From JACMJL01 sp963791805 (GTDB lineage: Bacteria > Bacillota > Clostridia > Clostridiales > Clostridiaceae): DNA of 64,000 nt. The notes below the pieces were generated by a model, which worked only from the letters and a program-made list of their open reading frames with translations, was not told where the DNA came from and searched no databases. How positions within the stretch are numbered: position 1 is the first letter of the stretch; each line of letters starts with the position of its first letter. The position numbers were made by a program, and so were the translations under genes. Of this stretch, positions 1 to 8,621 are shown piece after piece. The stretch is taken from NCBI GenBank assembly GCA_963791805.1, contig CAWBTU010000006.1, positions 1,116,001 through 1,180,000 on the forward strand, in the 5' to 3' direction.

Positions 1-690
1 GAATTTATGTTTTTGCCAGATACTAACAGAGCTGCATATAAATCAACACAATTAAGTTCAGAGCAAATAAAGCAATTGGCAGATACCAATGATGATAAAG
101 AGCTTACAATAAAGATTTTCCAAGAAAAAGAAAATGTTAAAAAGCTAGGAGATTTTGTGATGAAAGGGGCAGAAATTGAATCAAGTATTCATCGTATAAA
201 TCAAGAATCTGCAAATGTTTTTCGCTCAAATGAGTATGAAAAAAATAAGTACAGATCTGGTTTTTCATTAGAAGGACAGGGTACAACTGGAATTATGAAA
301 AACTTAATGCAAGGTCTTATTACTATAATTCCATCTATAAATAGCGAAAAAAAATCTTCAGCTATTTATGTTAAATCAACTAAGAAAGCAGTTGATAATA
401 CTCCAGCATACGCTATGATAATTACCAGCGATAATAGTCGTACTCAACAAGTAAGAAGTGGGATGCTATACAGTAAATTAATTTTAACAGCGCATTCATT
501 AGGGTTTGTTATGCAGCCGCCTAGTCAAGTATTAGAAGAATATGATGAAATGAAAGAGCAGTATATGAAAATTCATAATGAGTATGCACCAGAAGGTGGT
601 ACAATTCAGATGTTTTTTCGTATGGGCAGGCCTACACAAGAATTCCCTAGAAGTATGAGAAGAGATGTTATGGATTTAATAGAAAAATAA
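1..690 (+). CDS. Acg/nitroreductase-like FMN protein, C-terminal part
   Basis: The reading frame is open from the first base of the window, so the N-terminus lies upstream; an internal ATG at 7 is unlikely to be the true start. About 229 residues are visible. The stretch around residues 155-170 (SGMLYSKLILTAHSLGF) followed by MQPPSQVLEEY, and the C-terminal FFRMGRPTQ, resemble the second half of Acg-family or nitroreductase-fold FMN proteins, where a late Gly-Arg-Pro segment follows the Leu-Gly-Arg type ending. No transmembrane segment or signal peptide is seen in the visible part. Family assignment is by pattern only. Some other flavin-linked oxidoreductase is possible, and the substrate cannot be given. 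Confidence 0.5.
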   Translation, partial: EFMFLPDTNRAAYKSTQLSSEQIKQLADTNDDKELTIKIFQEKENVKKLGDFVMKGAEIESSIHRINQESANVFRSNEYEKNKYRSGFSLEGQGTTGIMKNLMQGLITIIPSINSEKKSSAIYVKSTKKAVDNTPAYAMIITSDNSRTQQVRSGMLYSKLILTAHSLGFVMQPPSQVLEEYDEMKEQYMKIHNEYAPEGGTIQMFFRMGRPTQEFPRSMRRDVMDLIEK

Positions 691-790
691 AAAGTACTAA
701 TGGAAAATACTTGTTTTTTATCTGATTAAAATATAGTAAAATATAGTAAATAATATTATGAAAATTTTGTAAGAAGGGTGGCTATGCGCT

Positions 791-2182
791 ATGGCTATGT
801 TACATCGAATAATTAAAAAAGAAAATAATGAGGGATATGAAGATTTATTTGCTAGTTACGAATCAGAAAGAGAACTGGCAAAAAACCATATCCCTAAAAA
901 AACTTCTAATCCAAGAGTAATAAAGCAATTAGTTTGTGATGAACTTTTTATGGATGGAAATTCACGTCAAAACTTAGCGACATTTTGTACAACTTATATT
1001 GATGAAGAAGTACGACACCTTATGGATCTTTCAATTGATAAAAACATGATTGATAAAGATGAATATCCTCAAACTGCAGAAATCGAAAGCCGATGCGTGA
1101 GTATGCTTGCGAATTTATGGCATTCTCCTAAAGAGCATGAAACAATAGGTTGTTCTACTACAGGATCTAGTGAAGCAGTTATGCTAGGTGGACTTGCTCT
1201 TAAGTGGCAGTGGCGTAAACGTAGAGAATTAGAAGGTAAACCAACTGATAAACCTAACTTTGTTTGCGGACCAGTTCAGATTTGTTGGCATAAGTTCGCA
1301 CGTTTTTTTGATGTTGAAATTCGAGAAATACCTCTAGAAGGTGATGCACTAGGCATTCAACCAGAACAATTAAAAGCCTATTGTGATGAGAATACTATTG
1401 GAGTTGTTGCTACCTTAGGCAGTACTTTTTCTGGAATATACGAACCTGTGAAAGAGATTGCTGAAGCACTTGATATCATTGAAAAGGAAACTGGATTAGA
1501 TATTCCTATTCATGTTGATGGAGCCAGTGGGGCATTGATTGCTCCATTTATTCAGACAGATCTTCAATGGGATTTTTGTATTTCACGTGTTAAATCTATT
1601 AATACATCTGGACATAAATTTGGACTTGCACCACTTGGTGTAGGTTGGATTCTTTGGAGAACTACAAGTGATTTACCTAAGGAACTTATATTTAACATAG
1701 ACTATTTAGGGGGAAATATGCCTACCTTTGGTCTTAATTTTTCACGTCCTGCAGGCCAAGTCATAGCACAATACTACAATTTTTTAAGATTAGGTAAAGA
1801 AGGTTATACTGATATTCATCAAGATTGTGCTGATACTGCACAATATTTAGCTACTCAAATTAGTAAAATGGAACCTATTAAACTATTATATAACGGCCAT
1901 GGAGGAATACCAGCTGTTTGCTATTCCTTGAAAAAACCAGAGAGTGCAGGATTTTCATTGTATGATCTTTCTGATCGTCTGCGTATGCATGGATGGCAAA
2001 TTGCCTCATATCCTCTTCCAAGTAATAGACAGAATACGATTGTACAACGAATATTAGTTAGGCACGGTGTTAGTCGTGACATGATATCTTTACTTCTCCG
2101 TGATATACGTAAGGAATTAGATTATTTGAGCAATAATCAGGTGATTAATTCATCTGCTAAAGCAACTTTTCATCATAATTAA
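791..2182 (+). CDS. gadB: Glutamate decarboxylase (PLP-dependent)
   Basis: A 463-residue group II PLP decarboxylase, the normal length for GadB. It would convert glutamate to GABA and CO2, consuming a proton in the cytoplasm (acid resistance). Visible motifs are the substrate/PLP segment GCSTTGSSEAVMLGG (about residues 118-132), HVDGASGALIAPF (about 242-254) with the PLP-nitrogen-binding Asp, and TSGHKFGL with the Schiff-base lysine at residue 276, the same number as in E. coli GadB. The ATG at 791 follows AAGAAGGGTGG at 770-780; an ATG two codons later is also possible. No gadC-type antiporter is adjacent in the window. The gene stands alone and ends in a clear terminator. The decarboxylase family is certain, and glutamate as the substrate is very likely. 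Confidence 0.9.
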   Translation: MAMLHRIIKKENNEGYEDLFASYESERELAKNHIPKKTSNPRVIKQLVCDELFMDGNSRQNLATFCTTYIDEEVRHLMDLSIDKNMIDKDEYPQTAEIESRCVSMLANLWHSPKEHETIGCSTTGSSEAVMLGGLALKWQWRKRRELEGKPTDKPNFVCGPVQICWHKFARFFDVEIREIPLEGDALGIQPEQLKAYCDENTIGVVATLGSTFSGIYEPVKEIAEALDIIEKETGLDIPIHVDGASGALIAPFIQTDLQWDFCISRVKSINTSGHKFGLAPLGVGWILWRTTSDLPKELIFNIDYLGGNMPTFGLNFSRPAGQVIAQYYNFLRLGKEGYTDIHQDCADTAQYLATQISKMEPIKLLYNGHGGIPAVCYSLKKPESAGFSLYDLSDRLRMHGWQIASYPLPSNRQNTIVQRILVRHGVSRDMISLLLRDIRKELDYLSNNQVINSSAKATFHHN

Positions 2183-2198
2183 ATATTTTAAATTGATT

Positions 2199-2235
2199 AA
2201 GTACTGGGCAAGTAAAATTGCCAGTACTTTTTTTT
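2199..2235 (+). terminator. Rho-independent terminator after gadB
   Basis: GTACTGG-(G)-CAA pairs with TTGCCAGTAC around a short A-rich loop and is followed by eight T residues. It separates gadB from the nif operon. Confidence 0.85.
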
Positions 2236-2613
2236 AGGCTTTTATAAAATAAAGGTTATTTAATTTTAACTAAATTATTAATGATATAACGACATAGATT
2301 GAAAAGAATGGTAACGATTTCAAAATGATAAACTGATAAATATACAAAGAATTTATTATTAAAAATAAAATAAATAGCATAAAAACTTGACTAAATAATA
2401 AAATAATAGTACTATAAGTATCAATTAATCAATTTAATCTATAATTAATTATCGAAATCATAATAGATAAATCACATTATCATTAACTTATTAAAAAGAT
2501 AAATATCTATTTGTTAATAATTTAAATTATAAGATTGCATTATTAATTGTATGCTAGAAACTTTACTCTAACTAAATATTAGTAAGGAATTATAAATTTT
2601 AGGAGGGCTTAAT
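2236..2613 (+). promoter_or_regulatory. nif operon upstream region with candidate sigma-A promoter
   Basis: A gene-free, very AT-rich stretch of about 380 bp ahead of nifH. A candidate -35 TTGACT at 2387-2392 is separated by 17 bp from TACTAT at 2410-2415, which would give a leader of about 190 nt. I found no convincing GG-N10-GC sigma-54 element. The nifH ribosome binding site is AGGAGGG at about 2601-2607. The long leader could carry regulation, but I see no strong hairpin or known riboswitch in it. Confidence 0.35.
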
Positions 2614-3435
2614 ATGAGACAAGTGGCAATTTACGGAAAGGGTGGTATAGGAAAATCTACCACAACTCAAAATCTAACAGCAGGTCTTGCAACAATGGGA
2701 AAACAAATAATGGTGGTAGGATGTGATCCAAAAGCAGATTCTACTAGACTTCTTTTAGGTGGTCTTGCACAGAAAAGTGTACTTGATACTTTAAGAGATG
2801 AAGGTGAAGATGTAGATCTTGATTCAATATTAAAACCTGGTTTTGGTGGTATTCGATGTGTAGAATCTGGTGGACCTGAACCTGGAGTTGGTTGTGCCGG
2901 TAGAGGAATTATTACATCAATAAATATGCTTGAAAGCTTAGGAGCATACACTGAAGATTTAGATTATGTATTTTATGATGTTTTAGGTGACGTAGTGTGT
3001 GGTGGATTCGCAATGCCAATTCGTGAAGGAAAAGCACAAGAAATTTATATTGTAGCAAGTGGTGAGATGATGGCCTTATATGCTGCAAATAATATTGCAA
3101 AAGGTGTACAAAAATATGCTAATTCAGGTGGAGTTAGATTAGGTGGAATTATCTGTAACAGTAGAAAAGTTGATAAGGAATTAGATTTGTTAGAAGCTTT
3201 TGCAAAAGAACTAGGAAGTCAATTAATTCATTTTGTACCTCGTGACAATATGGTTCAAAGAGCAGAAATACACAAACAGACAGTTATTGAATTTGATTCA
3301 ACAGCGCAGCAAGCAGATGAATACAGACAATTAGCAAAGAAAATAGATGAGAATAAAATGTTTGTAATTCCAAAGCCAATGTCACAGGACAGGTTAGAAG
3401 AAATTTTAATGGAATATGGATTAATGGATATTTAA
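2614..3435 (+). CDS. nifH: Nitrogenase iron protein NifH
   Basis: Dinitrogenase reductase, 273 residues, full length. It passes electrons from ferredoxin or flavodoxin to the MoFe protein with ATP hydrolysis, and also acts in P-cluster and FeMo-cofactor maturation. The deviant P-loop GKGGIGKST lies at residues 8-16. The two cysteines that bridge the homodimer [4Fe-4S] cluster are C94 (in GVGCAGRG) and C129 (in GDVVCGGF). R97 is the residue that ADP-ribosylation modifies in organisms with DraT, but no draT is seen here. The ATG follows a strong AGGAGGG site. It is the first gene of the operon, and two hairpins lie between it and nifI1, suggesting a separately abundant nifH transcript. Identification is essentially certain. 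Confidence 0.98.
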   Translation: MRQVAIYGKGGIGKSTTTQNLTAGLATMGKQIMVVGCDPKADSTRLLLGGLAQKSVLDTLRDEGEDVDLDSILKPGFGGIRCVESGGPEPGVGCAGRGIITSINMLESLGAYTEDLDYVFYDVLGDVVCGGFAMPIREGKAQEIYIVASGEMMALYAANNIAKGVQKYANSGGVRLGGIICNSRKVDKELDLLEAFAKELGSQLIHFVPRDNMVQRAEIHKQTVIEFDSTAQQADEYRQLAKKIDENKMFVIPKPMSQDRLEEILMEYGLMDI

Positions 3436-3504
3436 GATTTGCATATCAATGAGTTTGAAGCCAAATTGAAATGCAAATCAAAAGCAAATACTTTTTAAAG
3501 TATT
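3436..3504 (+). promoter_or_regulatory. Two hairpins between nifH and nifI1
   Basis: GATTTGCAT (3436-3444) pairs perfectly with ATGCAAATC (3471-3479), starting right at the end of nifH. AATACTTT (3487-3494) pairs with AAAGTATT (3497-3504) and is followed by a T-rich stretch. Such structures after nifH commonly stabilise the nifH mRNA or partly terminate it, so that Fe protein exceeds MoFe protein. That function is inferred here. Confidence 0.6.
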
Positions 3505-3542
3505 CATTTTAATTATATCAAATAGTTAGGAGGAGTCAAGCA

Positions 3543-3869
3543 ATGATAATGATTAAGGCTATAATTAGACCGGAAAAAGTAGGTATTGTACTTTCGGAAT
3601 TATGTGATGCAGGGTTTCCTGCAGTTACTAAGATAGAAGTAGTTGGAAGAGGTAAACAAAGAGGCGTTAAAGTTGGGGATGTGCATTACGATGAGATTCC
3701 CAAAGAAATGCTTATGCTAGTAGTAAGTGATGAAGATAAAGATGATGTTGTTAAAATTATAATGAGAAGTTCAAAAACTGGTGAAAAAGGTGCATTTGGT
3801 GATGGAAAGATTTTTGTTAGCAGCGTGGATGAAGTATATACCATAAGTTCTGGGAGCGCTGGATTATAA
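3543..3869 (+). CDS. nifI1: NifI1, PII-family nitrogenase regulator
   Basis: A 108-residue GlnB/PII-like protein beginning MIMIKAIIRPEKVG, with the typical ferredoxin-like PII fold pattern and the C-terminal GKIFVSSVDEVYTI segment. In methanogens and clostridia, paired NifI1 and NifI2 bind 2-oxoglutarate and ATP and reversibly block NifDK when ammonium is present. The position between nifH and nifD is diagnostic for the NifI1/NifI2 pair. The T-loop lacks the uridylylation-site tyrosine context of GlnB. The start at 3543 is set by AGGAGG eight bases upstream; an ATG at 3549 is possible. It is followed 13 bp later by nifI2, so the two are co-translated. Confidence 0.93.
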   Translation: MIMIKAIIRPEKVGIVLSELCDAGFPAVTKIEVVGRGKQRGVKVGDVHYDEIPKEMLMLVVSDEDKDDVVKIIMRSSKTGEKGAFGDGKIFVSSVDEVYTISSGSAGL

Positions 3870-3882
3870 GGAGGCAAAAGGA

Positions 3883-4266
3883 ATGAAGGAAATAACAGCT
3901 ATTATTCGTATGGATATGGTTAACAAAACTAAAGAAGCTCTTCTTAAACTTGGGTTTCCGGCTATGACTGCAAGAAAGGTTATGGGAAGAGGTAAGAAAA
4001 AAATAGCTTATGAGTTATTTGAAAATGTGTTTGATAACAATGAAGGGCTTAGTCCAATAATTGCAGAGCAATTGTCAGAAGAACATCGATTAATGCCAAA
4101 GAGAATGTTAGTAATAGTAGTTAATGATAAAGATGTTAAAGCTATCGTTAACTCCATTATAGAAGTAAATCAAAATGGTAATCCAGGTAATGGAAAAATA
4201 TTTGTTACAAAGGTAGATGATGCCATTACAATCAGAACTGGAGCAACAGGTATTGAAGCTATTTAA
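3883..4266 (+). CDS. nifI2: NifI2, PII-family nitrogenase regulator
   Basis: A 127-residue PII-family protein, longer than NifI1 because of an extended T-loop region (about residues 40-65, ELFENVFDNNEGLS). This is the usual difference between NifI2 and NifI1. The C-terminal part GNGKIFVTKVDDAITIRTG is the conserved PII ATP-binding end. It should form a hetero-oligomer with NifI1 and switch nitrogenase off by binding NifDK; that role is known from Methanococcus and is transferred here by homology. The start follows AAGGAGG, and the nifD start is 18 bp downstream of the stop, so the operon is tightly packed. Confidence 0.93.
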   Translation: MKEITAIIRMDMVNKTKEALLKLGFPAMTARKVMGRGKKKIAYELFENVFDNNEGLSPIIAEQLSEEHRLMPKRMLVIVVNDKDVKAIVNSIIEVNQNGNPGNGKIFVTKVDDAITIRTGATGIEAI

Positions 4267-4284
4267 GAAAGTGTGGTGAAGTGT

Positions 4285-5883
4285 ATGAAAGATTTTTTGG
4301 ATAAGGTTTTGGAGAAATATCCTGCTAAAACTTATAAAAATAGAAAAGAACATATTGTGATGAAAAAACAAGATGACGATATTCTAAAAATACAAGCAAA
4401 CAGTAGAACAATTCCAGGTATTATTACAAACAGAGGATGTTGTTATGCCGGATGTAAAGGCGTTGTGCTTGGACCAATAAAAGATATGGTTCATATAGTT
4501 CATGGACCAATAGGCTGTTCTTATTACGCTTGGGGAACAAGAAGAAATAAGGGTAAAAATGAAGAAGGAATGCAAAACTACTTAGAATACTGTTTTTCTA
4601 CTGATATGCAAGAAAGCGATATTGTTTTTGGTGGAGAAAAGAAACTAAGACAAGCTGTAAAAGAAGCTGTTGAAATATTTCATCCAAAAGCAATTACTAT
4701 TTCGGCAACTTGTCCAGTTGGATTGATTGGTGATGATATTAATGCAGTAGCGGCAGAGGCAGAAAAATTATACGGAATTCAAGTTTTATCTTTTAATTGT
4801 GAAGGTTATAAAGGTGTAAGTCAGTCTGCGGGACATCATATAGCTAACAATAATTTGATGAGAAGTGTAATTGGAACTGGAGACAGGGTTCCTAGCAAAA
4901 AACATTCAATAAATATTTTGGGTGAATATAACATTGGTGGAGATGGCTTTGAAATCTCTAGAATTTTAGAAAAAATAGGTTATGAGATTGTGTGTGTAAT
5001 GACTGGAGATGGAAGCTATGAACAAATTAAAAATGCTCATACAGCAGAAGTTAATGTAGTTCAGTGCCATAGATCTATAAACTATATAGCAGAAATGCTT
5101 GAAACTAAATATGGGATACCTTGGATAAAAGCTAATTTTATCGGGGTTAGTGGCACAATAAAAACTTTAAGAGATTTGGCTGTATACTTTGATGATCCTG
5201 AATTAATAGAAAAAACTGAAAAGGTAATTGATGAAGAAGTAGCTGAAATTGAAGATGCAATGGAATATTATAAGTCAAGGCTTGAAGGTAGAACTGCATT
5301 CTTATATGTTGGAGGCTCAAGATCTCATCATTATCAGACTATCTTAAAAGATTTAGGAGTTGAAACTATAATTTCTGGCTATGAATTTGCACATAGGGAT
5401 GACTATGAAGGTAGAGAAGTTATTCCAGATATAAAACTTGATGCAGATAGCAAAAATATTGAGCAAATGACAGTAGAAAAGGATGAAAAGAATTATAGAA
5501 TGATTTTATCTCCAGAAAGATATGACAAGCTGAAAAAGGAAATTCCACTGGGCTATTATGGTGGAATAATCAAAGATATGAAAAAAGGTGCAGTTATAAT
5601 TGATGATTTAAATCATTATGAAACTGAACAACTAATTAAAATGTTAAAACCTGATATGTTCTTTTCAGGTATAAAAGATAAGTATGTAGTCCAGAAAATG
5701 GGAGTACTTTCTAAGCAATTACATTCCTATGATTATTCAGGACCATATGCTGGATTTAGGGGAGCATTAGTTTTTGCCAGGGAGCTTACTTCAGGAGTAC
5801 ACACTCCGGCTTGGAGATTTGTTACTGCTCCATGGAAGGTAGAACCTTTATTAGAAGGAAAAGTAGTAGGAGGTGATGAGTAA
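4285..5883 (+). CDS. nifD: Nitrogenase MoFe protein alpha chain NifD
   Basis: The 532-residue alpha subunit of dinitrogenase. P-cluster ligands match C52, C78 and C143 (Azotobacter C62, C88 and C154). FeMo-cofactor ligands are C261 (in VVQCHRS) and H480 (in QLHSYDYSGP), equivalent to C275 and H442. Q180 and H184 (in SQSAGHH) match the Q191 and H195 positions. A segment of about 50 extra residues between roughly 373 and 425 makes it longer than the proteobacterial form; this insertion is typical of clostridial NifD. I chose the ATG at 4285 over an in-frame GTG at 4273 because homologues begin near here, though the upstream site (GGTGAAG) is weak. The stop overlaps the nifK start (TAATG). These cysteine contexts indicate the molybdenum enzyme rather than VnfD or AnfD, and no vnfG/anfG-like gene follows. 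Confidence 0.97.
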   Translation: MKDFLDKVLEKYPAKTYKNRKEHIVMKKQDDDILKIQANSRTIPGIITNRGCCYAGCKGVVLGPIKDMVHIVHGPIGCSYYAWGTRRNKGKNEEGMQNYLEYCFSTDMQESDIVFGGEKKLRQAVKEAVEIFHPKAITISATCPVGLIGDDINAVAAEAEKLYGIQVLSFNCEGYKGVSQSAGHHIANNNLMRSVIGTGDRVPSKKHSINILGEYNIGGDGFEISRILEKIGYEIVCVMTGDGSYEQIKNAHTAEVNVVQCHRSINYIAEMLETKYGIPWIKANFIGVSGTIKTLRDLAVYFDDPELIEKTEKVIDEEVAEIEDAMEYYKSRLEGRTAFLYVGGSRSHHYQTILKDLGVETIISGYEFAHRDDYEGREVIPDIKLDADSKNIEQMTVEKDEKNYRMILSPERYDKLKKEIPLGYYGGIIKDMKKGAVIIDDLNHYETEQLIKMLKPDMFFSGIKDKYVVQKMGVLSKQLHSYDYSGPYAGFRGALVFARELTSGVHTPAWRFVTAPWKVEPLLEGKVVGGDE

Positions 5884-7253
5884 TGTTAAATTTAACGCCA
5901 AAAGAAACAGTAGAAAGAACAGCTTTAAGGATTAATCCTGCAAAAACTTGTCAACCTATTGGAGCTATGTATGCAGCACTTGGTGTTCATGGTTGTTTGC
6001 CTCATAGTCATGGGTCCCAAGGATGTTGTTCTTATCATAGAATGCAGTTAACTAGACACTATAAGGAGCCAGTAATGGCTTCAACAAGTTCCTTTACAGA
6101 AGGAGCCTCAGTTTTTGGAGGCGGAGCTAATCTTAAAACTGCAGTAAAAAATATATTTGAGCTTTATGAACCAGAAATAATTGCAGTTCATACAACTTGT
6201 TTATCAGAAACTATAGGTGATGATTTGAAAACACTTATTTCCCAAGTTCAACCTGATGTACCAGCTGGCAAATTTGTTGTTCATACAAATACACCTAGCT
6301 ATGTAGGTTCACATGTTACTGGATTCTCAAACATGGTGAAATCCTTTGTTTCATATTTATCTATAAATGATGGTAATAAAAACGGGAAGGTTAATGTTTT
6401 GCCTGGATTTGTAGATCCAGGTGATATGAGAGAATTAAAAAGAATTCTGAGTGTAATGGAAATTTCAAATATATTATTTCCAGATACAAGTGGAGTATTA
6501 GATTCACCTATGACAGGTAATTTTGAGATGTACCCAACAGGTGGAACTAAAGTTAGTGACATAATTGATGCTGGAAATTCTAAGCTAACTTTAGCACTTG
6601 GTTCTTTTTCAGCTGAAGCGGCTGCCATAGAATTAGAGAAAAAATGCAAGGTGCCTATGAAAACCTTAAGTACACCTATAGGAATTGAAGCTACAGACAG
6701 ATTAATTACTGAATTAGCAAAAATCACGAAGAAAGAAGTTCCCTATTCTATTGAAGAAGATAGAGGACAGCTAGTTGATTTAATGCTAGATAGTCAAGCT
6801 TATTTTAATGGTAAGAAAGTAGCTATTTATGGTGATCCAGATATGGTGATTAGTTTAACAGAATTCGTAATAAGTTTAGGAATGGTTCCTAAATTTATAA
6901 TTACAGGAACACCTGGAGATGCTTTTAAAAGAGAAGTTGAAGGCATATTGGCAGCAAATAATATAGATGGAAGTACAGTTAAGAGCGCTGCAGACTTATT
7001 TGAATTACATCAATGGATTAAAAATGAACCAGTAGATCTTCTAATGGGCAATACTCATGGTAAATTTATTGCTAGAGCTGAGGATATACCTTTTATAAGA
7101 GTAGGTTTTCCAATACTAGATAGGTATGCACATCAATATTTCCCTATAGTAGGTTATAGGGGTGCAATTAGATTAATTGAAATGATGTCAAATGCAATTT
7201 TAGATAAAATTGATAGAACTTGCTTAGAGGAAGATTTTGAACTAGTAATGTAG
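5883..7253 (+). CDS. nifK: Nitrogenase MoFe protein beta chain NifK
   Basis: The 456-residue beta subunit, which pairs with NifD in the alpha2-beta2 MoFe protein and holds half of the P-cluster. The ligands C23 (KTCQPIG), C48 (GSQGCCSYH) and C106 (HTTCLSET) have the same 25- and 58-residue spacing as C70, C95 and C153 in Azotobacter. The absence of about 47 N-terminal residues relative to Azotobacter is the known clostridial form, not a truncation. It is translationally coupled to nifD through the overlapping TAATG. Confidence 0.97.
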   Translation: MLNLTPKETVERTALRINPAKTCQPIGAMYAALGVHGCLPHSHGSQGCCSYHRMQLTRHYKEPVMASTSSFTEGASVFGGGANLKTAVKNIFELYEPEIIAVHTTCLSETIGDDLKTLISQVQPDVPAGKFVVHTNTPSYVGSHVTGFSNMVKSFVSYLSINDGNKNGKVNVLPGFVDPGDMRELKRILSVMEISNILFPDTSGVLDSPMTGNFEMYPTGGTKVSDIIDAGNSKLTLALGSFSAEAAAIELEKKCKVPMKTLSTPIGIEATDRLITELAKITKKEVPYSIEEDRGQLVDLMLDSQAYFNGKKVAIYGDPDMVISLTEFVISLGMVPKFIITGTPGDAFKREVEGILAANNIDGSTVKSAADLFELHQWIKNEPVDLLMGNTHGKFIARAEDIPFIRVGFPILDRYAHQYFPIVGYRGAIRLIEMMSNAILDKIDRTCLEEDFELVM

Positions 7254-7280
7254 AGGATTAGTGACTATGGAGGTGATTAT

Positions 7281-8605
7281 ATGGAATCAAAGCTACTTAA
7301 AGAAAGAGAAGATTCAGTATGTTATAACTCTAAAAATAAGGATAAAAAGATGAAATGTGATGGCAATAGTGTATCTGGCTCTGTAAGCCAAAGAGCTTGT
7401 GTTTACTGTGGTGCCAGAGTTGTACTAAATCCAATAACTGATGCCTATCATTTAGTTCATGGACCAATTGGATGCGCTTCGTACACTTGGGATATAAGAG
7501 GTAGTTTAAGTAGTGATTCTGAAAATTACAGAAATAGTTACTCCACTGATATAAGAGAGAAAGATGTTATATTTGGGGGTGAAAAGAAGCTGGCTGCTGC
7601 TATCGATGAGATAGTAGCAGAGCATTCCCCTAAAGTGATTTTTGCTTATTCAACTTGTATTGTAGGAGTAATTGGAGATGATATTGAAGCTGTATGTAGA
7701 GCTGCTGAAAACAAATATGGTATTAGGGTTATCCCAGTTAAAGCTCCAGGTTTTTCAGGAAACAAAGCTGTAGGATATAGAGCTGCATGTAATGCACTTT
7801 TAAATCTAATGGGTGAAAAAGATTCTCCCACTGTAAATGGCATAAACATCTTAGGAGACTTTAATTTAGCTGGAGAAATGTGGATTATTAAAAATTATTT
7901 AAGAAGAATTGGAATTAACGTGGTTGCTAGAATTACAGGGGACAGTACTTGTGAGGAAATCAAAAAAGCGCCAACAGCTAGCTTAAATATTGTACAGTGC
8001 GCTGGATCTATGCACTATCTTGCAAATCAAATGGAAGAAAAGTTTGGAATTCCATATATTAATGTGAGCTTTTTAGGGTTACAGGACATTAAAGCCTCTT
8101 AACCAATATTGCAGAATTTACTAAGGATGAAGAAATAATTAAAAAGGCCAAAGCCTTAATAATTTCTGAAGAAAAAGAAATTGAGGATATTCTTAATTAC
8201 TATAAAAAAAGACTTTCTGGTAAGAAAGTTGCAATATATGTAGGTGGTGGTTTTAAAGCTATTTCACTTATAAAACAATTTAGAGAACTTGGAATGGAAA
8301 CTGTTATGGTAGGCACTCAAACAGGAAAACAAGAGGACTACGATGTTATAAAAGAACTAACCTCTGAGGGTACAGTAATATTAGACGATACAAATCCAGC
8401 AGAATTAGAAAAATTTATTCTTGAAAAAAATGCAGATATTTTAGTTGGAGGAGTTAAAGAGAGACCTTTAGCCTACAAATTAGGAATTGCTTTTTGTGAT
8501 CATAATCATGAAAGAAAACATGCTTTATGTGGCTTTGAAGGAGCAGTTAATTTTGCAAAAGAAATAGACTTAACGATAAATAGTCCAGTTTGGAAGCTTA
8601 TTTAG
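7281..8605 (+). pseudogene. nifE: NifE, FeMo-cofactor scaffold subunit, broken by one frameshift
   Basis: NifE and NifN form the scaffold on which FeMo-cofactor is finished. The N-terminal part (7281-8102) has NifE hallmarks: CVYCGARVVLNPITDAYHLV, HGPIGCASYTW, and STCIVGVIGDDIEAV. It runs into a stop at 8100-8102 just after GLQDIKAS. The rest of NifE (SLTNIAEFTKDEE... through the last residues WKLI) continues in another frame from about 8093 to 8605. One added T at the TT of 8099-8100 would restore a continuous protein of about 441 residues. Without the second part the protein would lose its C-terminal domain, and FeMo-cofactor synthesis should fail. All other nif genes are intact, so a sequence error is the likeliest cause. 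A real mutation is possible. ATG 7281 has GGAGGTG upstream. Confidence 0.93.
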
Positions 8606-8621
8606 AGCCGGAGGTGTTAAT

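Noticed and set aside
2236..2613. Sigma-54 (-24/-12) promoter for nifH
   Set aside because: No TGGCAC-N5-TTGC-like element was found; Clostridium nif genes are not generally sigma-54 dependent.
2667..2951. 94-codon frame antisense to nifH
   Set aside because: A shadow of strong codon bias on the coding strand; no ribosome site and no family match.
5700..5780. Loss of the FeMo-cofactor His because NifD reads PYAG not PYHG
   Set aside because: The cofactor ligand corresponds to the His of QLHSYDYSGP, which is present (H480); the later His is not the ligand.
8085..8110. Programmed frameshift in nifE
   Set aside because: No slippery heptamer, downstream pseudoknot or internal Shine-Dalgarno of the usual spacing is visible, and programmed shifting in nifE is unknown.
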